A stretch of DNA of 32,837 nt from Polyangiaceae bacterium (lineage in GTDB: Bacteria; Myxococcota_A; Polyangia; Polyangiales; Polyangiaceae), in contig JAKLKA010000077.1 in the NCBI GenBank assembly GCA_023150915.1, forward strand, positions 1 to 32,837. The letters are read 5' to 3'. Position numbers and translations under genes: made by a program. Below, one piece after another: positions 8,279 through 16,492 of this stretch. Under the pieces are notes generated by a model. That model was given only the letters and a program-made list of their open reading frames with translations. It was not told the origin of the DNA and searched no databases. Within the stretch, counting starts at the first letter, position 1. Every line of letters starts with the position of its first letter.

Positions 8279-9579
8279 CTCGAAGCACCGCGACCCGGCG
8301 CACCGCGACCCGGCGCACCGTCACGCGCGGTGCTCGGCTCGGCGCCGCCACGTTGGCCGTGGCAGCGCTCGGGCTGGCCGGTTGCGATGCGCTGCGCGCC
8401 GGCGCCAGCCCCGAGCTGCCCTTATGGAAGTACCGGCCCAGCGGCTCGCTGAGCGTGGTCTACAAGAAGCAGATCGTCGCCGAGATGCGCAAGGTCGGCG
8501 AGCCGTACGAACGCGGGCAACCCGAGATCGACGCCAAGAACCGGCGCCTGTTCGTGGGCTCCAGTGACCGTGGGCTGTACGCCATCCGCGCCGTCACCGG
8601 CGAGGTCCTGTGGCGCTTCGAGACGCTGGGTTTCGTGCAGTGCGCGCCGCTCTACGACGCCGGCGAAGACGTGGTCTACTTCGGCTCGAACGACGGCGCG
8701 CTCTACAAGGTGAAGGCCGCCACCGGCGAGCTGATCTGGCGATTTTCGACCAACGCCGAGGTGGCACGCCGCCCGGTGCTGGAGCGCGGCGTGGTCTACG
8801 CGGTCAACGCCAACGACACGGTGGTGGCCCTCGAGTCCAAGACCGGCAAGCTGATCTGGAGCCAGCACCGCACGCCGGCGCTGGGCATGGAGGTCGCGGG
8901 CTATTCGGGCCCGCTGGTCTGGCGCGGCAAGCTCTTCGTGGGCTTCAGCGACGGCACGGTCACGGCGTTCGACGCCAAGCGTGGCGACGAGGTCTGGCAG
9001 CCGGTCGATCTGGCGGCCGAGGCCGAGCAGCGCCAGGGCGAGCTGCCAACGTACCTCGACGTGGACACGACGCCCGTGGCGGACACGATCGAAGCCGGCG
9101 CGGTGGTCTACGTGGGCAGCTACGCCGGCGGGGTGTGGGCGCTGGACGCCGACAGCGGCACGCCGGTCTGGTCGAACCCGGCGGTGGAAGGCGTGAGCGA
9201 GCTCACGCTCTGGACCGAGCCCGCGCATCCGCCGCGCGACGGCAAGGGCCCAACCGTGCCGGAGAAGAAGCTGCTCCTGGCGGCCACGGGAACCACCGGC
9301 CTGTGGGCGCTCGATCCCGAGACCGGCCGCGACGAGTGGCGCCGGTCGCTGCCCGACGGCGGGATTTCGGCGCCGGTGCCGGTGCGAGGCGCGCTCTTGG
9401 TCAACACCAGCAAGCTGGGCGTGTTCTTGCTATCGCCGGTGGACGGCAGCGTGATCGACGGGATCCACATGGTGGACGGCTCGGCGCACACGCCCGCGGC
9501 CTACGGCAACCGCGCGTTCGTGGTCTCGAACCACGGCGACCTGCTCAGCCTGCACGTGGCCGGTCCGGCCGGGCGCTGA
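8275..9579 (+). CDS. bamB: BamB-like PQQ-type beta-propeller lipoprotein
   Basis: 434 residues. The GTG start overlaps the previous stop (GTGA). An Arg/Thr-rich n-region is followed by LGAATLAVAALGLAGC, a lipoprotein signal with lipobox LAGC. The body is a run of propeller blades with the PQQ-like signature, e.g. GLYAIRAVTGEVLWRFET, ALYKVKAATGELIWRFST, TVVALESKTGKLIWS and GLWALDPETGRDEWRR. This matches BamB, the periplasmic BAM subunit that helps deliver substrates to BamA. Adjacency to the YfgM-like gene supports this, although many PQQ-propeller proteins look alike and a binding residue set for BamA was not checked. The 3' end lies inside a 25-bp tandem repeat, so the last residues HVAGPAGR are part of the repeat. 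Confidence 0.75.
   Translation: MTRSTATRRTATRRTVTRGARLGAATLAVAALGLAGCDALRAGASPELPLWKYRPSGSLSVVYKKQIVAEMRKVGEPYERGQPEIDAKNRRLFVGSSDRGLYAIRAVTGEVLWRFETLGFVQCAPLYDAGEDVVYFGSNDGALYKVKAATGELIWRFSTNAEVARRPVLERGVVYAVNANDTVVALESKTGKLIWSQHRTPALGMEVAGYSGPLVWRGKLFVGFSDGTVTAFDAKRGDEVWQPVDLAAEAEQRQGELPTYLDVDTTPVADTIEAGAVVYVGSYAGGVWALDADSGTPVWSNPAVEGVSELTLWTEPAHPPRDGKGPTVPEKKLLLAATGTTGLWALDPETGRDEWRRSLPDGGISAPVPVRGALLVNTSKLGVFLLSPVDGSVIDGIHMVDGSAHTPAAYGNRAFVVSNHGDLLSLHVAGPAGR
8285..8314 (+). repeat. In-frame 15-bp direct repeat in the BamB-like signal region
   Basis: Two perfect copies of GCACCGCGACCCGGC (8285-8299 and 8300-8314) encode Thr-Ala-Thr-Arg-Arg twice. They lengthen the basic n-region of the lipoprotein signal peptide. 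A degenerate third copy follows. Confidence 0.8.
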
Positions 9580-9680
9580 CGTGACCGGTCCGGCCGGGCG
9601 CTGACGTGACCGGTCCGGCCGGGCGCTGACGTGACCGGTCCGGCCGGGCGCTGACGTGGCCGGTCCGACCGGGCGCTGAC
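9556..9680 (+). repeat. Five tandem 25-bp repeats spanning the bamB stop codon
   Basis: Five copies (9556-9580, 9581-9605, 9606-9630, 9631-9655, 9656-9680) of GTGRCCGGTCCGRCCGGGCG plus CTGAC. The first copy is coding and contains the TGA of bamB. Copies 2-4 have GTGACC; 1 and 5 have GTGGCC; 5 has one further change. The unit is dense in short palindromes (GACCGGTC, CCGGCCGG). Because 25 is one more than a multiple of three, the repeated TGAs fall in all three frames. Likely produced by slippage; a role in ending transcription or translation is possible. Confidence 0.9.
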
Positions 9681-9690
9681 GGCGCGAGCC

Positions 9691-9785
9691 GCGAGCCCGG
9701 TTCTCTGGGGGCTGGCGGCGAAATCCCCGCGCGCGAGCCCGGTTCTTAGATCGCATAAGATAGATTATGTTAACTTTCTGATTCA
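9691..9785. other. Spacer with a 14-bp direct repeat and a short AT-rich island
   Basis: GCGAGCCCGGTTCT occurs at 9691-9704 and 9733-9746. From about 9745 to 9785 the sequence becomes AT-rich, including CATAAGATAGATTATG with inverted ends CATAA/TTATG, in strong contrast to the flanking G+C-rich repeats. No gene is seen here. Confidence 0.6.
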
Positions 9786-9810
9786 CCCCAGCCAGGCGGC
9801 GGGCACCGGC

Positions 9811-10325
9811 CCGCCCCACGGAATCCAGGCGTGGAACACGCGGACACCAGGCGTGGAACACGCGCCGTGTCCCGCGCTTTCTGTCCGCCCCATGGACACC
9901 AGGCGTGGAACACGGCCGTGTCCCGCGCTTCCTGTCCGCCCCATGGACACCAGGCGTGGAACACGGGCCGTGTCCCGCGCTTCCTGTCCGCCCCATGGAC
10001 ACCAGGCGCGGAACACGCGCCCTGTCCCGCGCTTTCTGTCCGCCACGCGGACACCAGGCGTGGAACACGGCCGTGTCCCGCGCTTCCTGTCCGCCCCATG
10101 GACACCAGGCGTGGAACACGGCCATGTCCCGCGCTTTCTGTCCGCCCCATGGACACCAGGCGCGGATCACGGCCCTGTCCCGCGCTTTCTGTCCGCCCCA
10201 TGGACACCAGGCGTGGATCACGGCCGTGTTCCGCGCTTTCTGTCCGCCCCATTGACACCAGGCGTGGATCACGCGCCCTGTCCCGCGCTTTCTGTCCGCC
10301 CCATTGACACCAGGCGCGGATCACG
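9811..10325. repeat. Tandem array of 51-52-bp units (nine full, two partial)
   Basis: Full units begin with GACACCAGGCG at 9843, 9895, 9946, 9998, 10050, 10101, 10152, 10203 and 10254. A degenerate partial unit lies at about 9811-9842 and a truncated one at 10306-10325. Periods are 52, 51, 52, 52, 51, 51, 51, 51 and 52. Each unit has a near-palindrome GGAACACGGCCGTGTCCC and, across the junction, GTGTCC/GGACAC arms. Variation sits mostly at the centre (G, CG or GG after ACACG), in GGAAC versus GGATC, and at the junction (CCATGG, CACGCGG, CCATTG). All six frames are nearly open, but the 51/52 alternation breaks any coding period, so it is probably non-coding. It lies between convergent genes. 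Confidence 0.93.
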
Positions 10326-10328
10326 GGC

Positions 10329-10368
10329 GGCGATCACAAGATCGTAGTCACAAGACGAAGTGATCGCC
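10329..10368 (-). terminator. Inverted repeat spanning the phosphodiesterase stop codon
   Basis: GGCGATCAC (10329-10337) and GTGATCGCC (10360-10368) are perfect 9-bp arms around a 22-base loop. The right arm encodes the last residues of the phosphodiesterase. There is no T-tract, so an intrinsic terminator is doubtful; it may shield the mRNA end. Confidence 0.35.
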
Positions 10369-11115
10369 GATGCCCATCACGCCCAGATTGACGCCCTTCA
10401 GGCTTGCGCACTCTTGCTCGACCTCGCCCTGAAATACGGGCTTGATGTGGTAGAGCATCGTCGGCAGGTCCTTGGGGTTGCCGAACTTCTTCAAGTCTTT
10501 GGCCAGGGTCCGCGGGGTGTGGTGGCCGCTGACCGTCGCCAGCTTCTGCTCCCGGTTCGGGAAGCTGACCTCCATCAACAGCGCCTTGAGGTTCGGCGTC
10601 TCGCGCAGCAGCTCCCAGAAACGATCGGTCGGTCCCGTGTCTCCGCTGTACGCGATGGCGGTCGTGGGGGTCTCGATGATGAACCCCGCGGATTCGATGG
10701 TGTGGTTCACCATCACGCTGCGCACCCGGTAGCCAGCCACCACCTGGGGTTTCTCGGGCATCAGCGGCACGAACTGGATCGTCGGCGTCGCCTTGCTCGG
10801 GATCTCGGAGAAGTCCGGCCAGAGCAAGTTATTGAAGAAGTGCTTCTTCAGGACCTTGATGGTCCAGGGCGACGCCGCCACGATCAGCGGCTCGCACTCG
10901 GCCTGGCACCGGTTGTCGGCAATGGTCGCCAGGTCGCGCACGTGATCCAGGTGGGCGTGGCTGACCAGCACCGCCTGCAGCCGGAACTGCAGCTTCAGAT
11001 CGAGCCCGCTGGTGAGCGAGCCGGCATCGAGCGCCATGCGCTCGTCGAGGACGAACGCGCTGGTGCGATGCTTCGGCGTCTCTCCGCCGTGGCAGCCGAC
11101 TACGCGAAGGTCCAT
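10348..11115 (-). CDS. Metallo-beta-lactamase-fold phosphodiesterase, class II cyclic-nucleotide type
   Basis: 255 residues, no signal peptide. The metal site reads SHAHLDHVRDL (His53, His55, Asp57, His58), the HxHLDH signature of class II 3',5'-cyclic nucleotide phosphodiesterases within the metallo-beta-lactamase superfamily. Later motifs fit the fold: VMVNHTIESAGFII, IAYSGDTGPTDRFW, VSGHHTPRTLAKDL and LYHIKPVFQ. The expected reaction is hydrolysis of cAMP or cGMP to the 5'-monophosphate, but related enzymes cut other phosphodiesters, so the substrate is inferred. It has its own promoter and faces the BamB-like gene across the tandem array. Its product could intersect with the cyclase-like domain of the kinase at 18844, though nothing in the sequence links them directly. 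Confidence 0.78.
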   Translation of the reverse strand: MDLRVVGCHGGETPKHRTSAFVLDERMALDAGSLTSGLDLKLQFRLQAVLVSHAHLDHVRDLATIADNRCQAECEPLIVAASPWTIKVLKKHFFNNLLWPDFSEIPSKATPTIQFVPLMPEKPQVVAGYRVRSVMVNHTIESAGFIIETPTTAIAYSGDTGPTDRFWELLRETPNLKALLMEVSFPNREQKLATVSGHHTPRTLAKDLKKFGNPKDLPTMLYHIKPVFQGEVEQECASLKGVNLGVMGIGDHFVL

Positions 11116-11137
11116 GAGGGTCCGAGAACGAGGCCCG

Positions 11138-11167
11138 AGTCTAGCCCGCCGGTTTGTCGGGGGTCAA
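11138..11167 (-). promoter_or_regulatory. Sigma70-type promoter of the phosphodiesterase gene
   Basis: On the minus strand TTGACC (11167-11162), an 18-base spacer and TAGACT (11143-11138) lie 22 bases before the ATG at 11115. Both hexamers are close to consensus. Confidence 0.6.
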
Positions 11168-11220
11168 AAGCCCCCTGAACCATTCGGTAAACGGGCATCG
11201 CCGAGGCGATCTCATGGGAC

Positions 11221-11246
11221 CCGGCGCGCCGACGTCAACGCGCCGG
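11221..11246 (-). terminator. G+C-rich hairpin downstream of groEL
   Basis: Perfect 8-bp arms CCGGCGCG/CGCGCCGG around a 10-base loop. With the hairpin at 11254-11271 it forms a double stem-loop after groEL. No T-run follows. Confidence 0.4.
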
Positions 11247-11253
11247 CCCCACG

Positions 11254-11271
11254 AAACTGCCGCGACGGCAG
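11254..11271 (-). terminator. Terminator-like hairpin just after the groEL stop
   Basis: On the minus strand CTGCCG-TCG-CGGCAG is followed by TTTCG, nine bases past the groEL TGA. The T-run is short, so termination may be partial. Confidence 0.5.
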
Positions 11272-11279
11272 TCGGCGCG

Positions 11280-12995
<1,716 letters not shown>

Positions 12996-13038
12996 GGAAG
13001 TGGGGGCTCCTTTGGCCGCGGCCTGCCGCGGCGCGGGA

Positions 13039-13067
13039 TATCTAGGCGCTCGGCGGCCCGGTGTGAA
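13039..13067 (-). promoter_or_regulatory. Probable groEL promoter
   Basis: On the minus strand TTCACA (13067-13062), a 17-base spacer and TAGATA (13044-13039) precede a leader of about 36 bases with AAAGGAG. The 195-base gap 12996-13190 otherwise holds only the candidate tRNA promoter; no CIRCE repeat is visible. Confidence 0.55.
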
Positions 13068-13099
13068 GCACAAGCCGACGGGCGGTCCCCATTACTTGC

Positions 13100-13128
13100 T
13101 TGCCTGGGCCCGAAAGTGGAGCTAGGAA
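13100..13128 (+). promoter_or_regulatory. Candidate promoter for the tRNA pair
   Basis: TTGCCT (13100-13105), 17 bases, TAGGAA (13123-13128), about 60 bases before tRNA-Gln. Weak match, called by position. Confidence 0.3.
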
Positions 13129-13190
13129 GCCGGCCCCCTCACCCGCCGACCCGGCGGCGTCGGGGGGTAGCCGTCCCGGCTAGTTCCCCC

Positions 13191-13261
13191 TGGGGGATCG
13201 TCTAATGGCAGGACACAAGGCTCTGGTCCTTGGTATCTAGGTTCGAATCCTTGTCCCCCAA
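13191..13261 (+). tRNA. tRNA-Gln (CTG)
   Basis: The acceptor stem TGGGGGA/TCCCCCA is perfect, with discriminator A at 13261. The anticodon stem CAAGG/CCTTG closes the loop CTCTGGT, anticodon CTG. The T arm carries GGTTCGAATCC with one T-T mismatch in its stem. CCA is not encoded. Only six bases separate it from tRNA-Glu, so the two are probably one transcript. Confidence 0.95.
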
Positions 13262-13267
13262 CTCATC

Positions 13268-13339
13268 GGCCCCATCGTCTAGCGGTTAGGACATCGGCCT
13301 CTCACGCCGGTAACACGAGTTCGAGTCTCGTTGGGGTCA
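13268..13339 (+). tRNA. tRNA-Glu (CTC)
   Basis: The acceptor GGCCCCA/TGGGGTC pairs with one G-T, followed by discriminator A. The anticodon stem TCGGC/GCCGG encloses CTCTCAC, anticodon CTC. The T arm ACGAGTTCGAGTCTCGT is regular. CCA is not encoded. Confidence 0.96.
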
Positions 13340-13342
13340 CCG

Positions 13343-13368
13343 AAAAAAACCGGGCAGCTCATGCCCGG
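13343..13368 (-). terminator. Intrinsic terminator of the hydrolase remnant
   Basis: On the minus strand CCGGGCA-TGAGC-TGCCCGG is followed by seven T residues. The stem overlaps the TGA of the hydrolase remnant. It would stop minus-strand transcription before it ran antisense into the tRNAs. On the plus strand the A-run precedes the stem, so it does not act as a terminator in that direction. Confidence 0.85.
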
Positions 13369-13772
13369 CCATGAGCCAGATCGAGCGCGACGTCTTCGTC
13401 GTCCAGGTTCCAGGGCGCCCGCGCCCGCCGCGGGCGGAAGCCGCGCTGCCCGTCGATCAGGTCGTCGAAGAACCAGCGGACCTCGCGCCACAGCGTGTCG
13501 GTGAAGCGCGGTCGGAAGAAGCCGAAGTGGCCAATCGCCTCGACCCCGAGCTCGCTCGGGATCACACGGCGGTGCTCGAGCGGTGCGCTCGACAAGAGCG
13601 CCATCAGCTGCGCGACCGCCGGCTCGGGTGCGAAGTCGTCGTCGCTCATGCTGTAGAGCAGCGTGGGCTTGTCGAAGCGCGCGAAGCGGCGCCGCGCGAC
13701 GGGGTGCTCTTCGAGGAAGTAGCCGCGGGTCAGGCACCAGCGGGCCCACTCTTCGGCGACGCCCTTGGGCAA
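13359..13772 (-). pseudogene. Alpha/beta hydrolase (COG4757-like), C-terminal remnant
   Basis: The minus strand keeps about 137 residues of a predicted alpha/beta hydrolase, from LPKGVAEEWARWCLTRGYF through LLYSMSDDDFAPEPAV (the acid residue) to GHFGFFRPRF (catalytic His) and a normal stop with its own terminator. Upstream of about 13772 the frame stays open but is only the antisense of the LysR remnant. The N-terminal half, including the GxSxG nucleophile, is missing, so the product could not be catalytic. The intact 3' end and the abrupt 5' loss indicate deletion rather than slow decay. The family assignment rests on the pattern LPKGV..EWARWC plus the GHFGFFRP ending. Confidence 0.75.
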
Positions 13773-14585
13773 GCGCTCGAGAAACTGGAAGACACGGCGA
13801 AGGCCCGGCTCTTCGACCGCACCCCCGACGGCTACAGCCTGACCCGCGCGGGCCACGAGCTCATGCCGCGCGCCGAACGGATGGAGGACGAGGCCCTGGC
13901 CTTGGAGCGCGCGGTGGCGGGGGCCGACGACAAGCCCGAGGGCGTGGTGCGGCTGAGCGTCACCGAGATGCTGGGCACGCGCTTCATCGCGCCGCACCTG
14001 CCTCGCTTCAGCCAGCGCTTTCCGGGGATCATGCTCGAGCTCTCGTGTACCAGCCGCGCGGTGCAGCTCGCGCGGCGCGAAGCGGACATAGCGCTCCGGC
14101 TCTCCCAGCCGCGCGAAGACGCACTGGTGGTGAAGAAGCTGACCGCCATCGATCTGTCGCTCTACGCCGCGACCAGCTACCTCGAGGCCCGCGGGCAGCC
14201 GGGGCAGAAGCTGGACGGCCACGACGTGATCCTGTTCGCCGACGCACGCCCGTTCGCCATCGAAAACGAGTGGCTCACCGCCCGCCTGGGCCGCGGTAAG
14301 GTGGTGATGCGGTCGGACAGCGTGAGCGCGATCTTCGCCGCCACGGTGGCCGGCCTGGGGGTCGGTCTCATTCCGAGAATCGTGGGCGACGCCGAGCCGG
14401 CACTCAGCCGAATCGCCACCGACAGCGCCCCCGAGCCGCGGATCATCTGGCAGGCCGTGCACCGCGATCTGGCGCGCGCCGGCCGGATCCGGGCGGTGCT
14501 GGGGTTCCTGAGCGAGACCGTGGTGCCTGCGGCCCGAACCCGATCGCCCGCGGGGGCAGTTCCATCTCGCCGACGGTTGCCCTAA
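13770..14585 (+). pseudogene. LysR-family regulator, 5'-truncated
   Basis: Recognisable LysR sequence begins at about QALEKLED, the end of the recognition helix region, and continues through KARLFDRTPDGYSLTRAG (wing and linker start) and a full substrate-binding domain (VRLSVTEMLGTRFIAPHLPR to GLGVGLIPRIVG) to a stop at 14583-14585. The first ~40 residues, with most of the helix-turn-helix, are absent, so DNA binding should be lost. The frame is open leftward to 13371 only because it reads the antisense of the hydrolase remnant, giving a spurious 404-codon fusion. It ends next to the exporter operon, which it may once have regulated along with the hydrolase. Confidence 0.8.
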
Positions 14586-14597
14586 GTGACTGGCCGG

Positions 14598-15818
14598 ATG
14601 TCGGACCGGCTCTCGAACGACCTGGCCTCGCTCAAGCTCGACCGCAGCGTCGGCGGCGAGGGCTCGGGCTGGCTCAAACGCGGGCTCTGGGTGCTGGGGG
14701 TCGCGGGGCTGCTCGGCGCGGGCTACTTCGTGGTGCTGCCCCGGCTCGAAGCGCGGGTCTTCAAGCCCGAGGTGGGCGTCACCGAGATCACCACGCTCAC
14801 CGTGGCGCAGTCCTCCGTGAAGCTCACCTCCAGCGGATACGTGGTCGCACAGGTGTCCAGCGACGTGGGGCCCGTGGTCGCGGGCCGGGTCAAGAGCATC
14901 TCGATCAAAGAGGGGGACGTGGTCCAGCAGGGCTCGGTGATTGCCATCCTCGAGAACTCGGACCGCAAGGCGGCCATCACCTCGGCGCGCTCACAGATCA
15001 CCAGCTCCGAGGCGCGTGCCCAGGTCTCGCGCGCGGATCTGGCGGCCCTCGAGCTCAAGGCCAAGCGCGAGCGGGCGTTGGCCCGCGAGGGCGTCTCGGC
15101 GCCGGCCATCGCCGACGATTTGGAGGCCCAGATCGCGGCACAGAAGAAGGTGGTCGAGGCCGCCGACGCCCAGACCAAGGCCGCGCGGGCCGAGGTCAAA
15201 AACCTGCAGGTGAACCTGGACTACATGACCGTGACCGCACCCATCAGCGGCACGGTGGTGGGCAAGCCGGTTGGCGTCGGGGCCATGGTCGGTCCGTTCG
15301 TCGGGGCGCTGGCCAAGCTGGTCGACCTCGCGTCGATCATGGTCGAGACCGACGTGCCCGAAGGCCGCGTGCACCTGCTCGCGGTCGGCGCGCCCACCGA
15401 GATTCTGCTCGACGCTTTTCCGGGCAAACGCCTGCGCGGCGAGGTGGCGCAGATCGGCCCGCGAGTGGACCGGGCCAAGGCCACCGTCACGGTCAAGGTG
15501 AAGCTGGTCGACGCCGCCGCCGGGGTGCTGCCCGACATGGCGGCGCGGGTGAACTTCTTGGGTGAGAAGCTGGACGAGAAGAGCCTGAAAGAGCCCCCCA
15601 AGGTGGTGGTCCCGGGCTCGGCCGTGGTCGACCGCGCGGGGGCGAAGGTGGTGTTCGTGATCGACGGCGGCAAGGTGCGCATGCGCGCGGTCACGCTCGG
15701 CGCGCCGGTCGGCAACGGCTTCGAGCTGATCGACGGCCCACCCAGCGGCACGCGCCTGGTGAAAGATCCTCCGAAAGAGCTGAGCGACGGTCGGGACGTG
15801 AAGGAGACGGGCACGTGA
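14598..15818 (+). CDS. Periplasmic adaptor (HlyD/MacA-type membrane fusion protein)
   Basis: About 406 residues. One N-terminal transmembrane helix ([20 protein letters not shown]) is followed by a lipoyl half-motif ([30 protein letters not shown]), a coiled-coil hairpin rich in Ala/Lys/Glu, the second lipoyl half ([24 protein letters not shown]) and beta-barrel/membrane-proximal domains. It would link an inner-membrane transporter to an outer-membrane channel. First gene of a four-gene operon with GTGA/ATGA overlaps. ATG 14598 is chosen over GTG 14586, which is immediately after the LysR stop; neither has a good Shine-Dalgarno. No TolC-like gene is nearby, so an outer-membrane partner must be encoded elsewhere. 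Confidence 0.9.
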   Translation: MSDRLSNDLASLKLDRSVGGEGSGWLKRGLWVLGVAGLLGAGYFVVLPRLEARVFKPEVGVTEITTLTVAQSSVKLTSSGYVVAQVSSDVGPVVAGRVKSISIKEGDVVQQGSVIAILENSDRKAAITSARSQITSSEARAQVSRADLAALELKAKRERALAREGVSAPAIADDLEAQIAAQKKVVEAADAQTKAARAEVKNLQVNLDYMTVTAPISGTVVGKPVGVGAMVGPFVGALAKLVDLASIMVETDVPEGRVHLLAVGAPTEILLDAFPGKRLRGEVAQIGPRVDRAKATVTVKVKLVDAAAGVLPDMAARVNFLGEKLDEKSLKEPPKVVVPGSAVVDRAGAKVVFVIDGGKVRMRAVTLGAPVGNGFELIDGPPSGTRLVKDPPKELSDGRDVKETGT

Positions 15819-16492
15819 GTGATGCACCGCTGATCGCCCTACGGGGCGTGAACAAGACATTTTCGCGCGGCAAAGAGCGGCTCGTGGTGCTGAACGACCT
15901 CGACCTCGACATCCCCAAGGGCTCGTTCGAAGCCCTGATGGGGCCCAGCGGCTCGGGCAAGACCACGCTCTTGAACTTGATCGCCGGGCTCGACCGGCCG
16001 ACCCAGGGCAGCGTCGAGGTGGGCGGCAAAGACATCGCCAAGCTGGGCGACTCCGAGCTGTCGCGCTGGCGCTCGCAGAACATCGGCTTCATCTTCCAGC
16101 ACTTCAACCTGATCCCGGTGCTGACCGCCCTCGAGAACGTCGAGCTGCCGCTCTTGCTCACCAACCTGGCCAGCGCCGAGCGCAAGAAGCGCGCGACCAC
16201 GGCGCTCAGGGTCGTGGGGTTGGAAGACCGCATGGGCCACCGCCCGAACCAGCTCTCGGGCGGGCAAGAGCAGCGCGTCGGCATCGCCCGGGCCATCGTC
16301 CACGATCCGACCATCGTGGTGGCCGACGAGCCCACGGGCGAGCTCGATCGTCAGAGCGCCGACGAGATCTTGGGGCTCTTGGACAAGCTCAACAAGGACT
16401 TCGACAAGACCATCCTGATGGTCACCCACGACCCGGCTGCCGCCGAGCGCGCGAGCATCATCCGCAAGCTCGACAAGGGTCAGCTGGTATGA
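15815..16492 (+). CDS. ABC transporter ATP-binding protein, MacB/LolD type
   Basis: 225 residues. Walker A GPSGSGKT (43-50), Q-loop in [20 protein letters not shown], signature [14 protein letters not shown] (from about 147), Walker [13 protein letters not shown] (from about 167) and the H-loop MVTHD are all present. The phrase [20 protein letters not shown] is typical of the LolD/MacB/FtsE class. It energises the two FtsX-like permeases encoded next. The GTG start overlaps the adaptor stop and its own stop overlaps the next ATG. Confidence 0.95.
   Translation: MSDAPLIALRGVNKTFSRGKERLVVLNDLDLDIPKGSFEALMGPSGSGKTTLLNLIAGLDRPTQGSVEVGGKDIAKLGDSELSRWRSQNIGFIFQHFNLIPVLTALENVELPLLLTNLASAERKKRATTALRVVGLEDRMGHRPNQLSGGQEQRVGIARAIVHDPTIVVADEPTGELDRQSADEILGLLDKLNKDFDKTILMVTHDPAAAERASIIRKLDKGQLV

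Noticed and set aside
8285-8320. Twin-arginine signal in the BamB-like protein
   Set aside because: The RR pairs come from the TATRR repeat and lack the S/T-RR-x-F-L-K context; the lipobox indicates Sec/Lol export.
9811-10325. CRISPR array
   Set aside because: The whole 51-52-bp unit is conserved; there are no unique spacers and no cas genes.
9770-10347. Repeat proteins of 116-280 residues on either strand (17-residue periods such as AWCPWGGQKARD)
   Set aside because: Alternating 51/52-bp periods shift the frame between units, all frames are open alike, and no start signal or known domain is present.
12996-13190. CIRCE heat-shock operator upstream of groEL
   Set aside because: No TTAGCACTC-N9-GAGTGCTAA-like repeat is visible in the gap.
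13343-13368. Terminator for the tRNA pair on the plus strand
   Set aside because: The run of seven A lies before the stem on that strand; the T-run exists only for minus-strand transcription.
13371-14585. A 404-codon fused LysR protein
   Set aside because: The first ~133 codons are the antisense of the hydrolase remnant and have no LysR helix-turn-helix.
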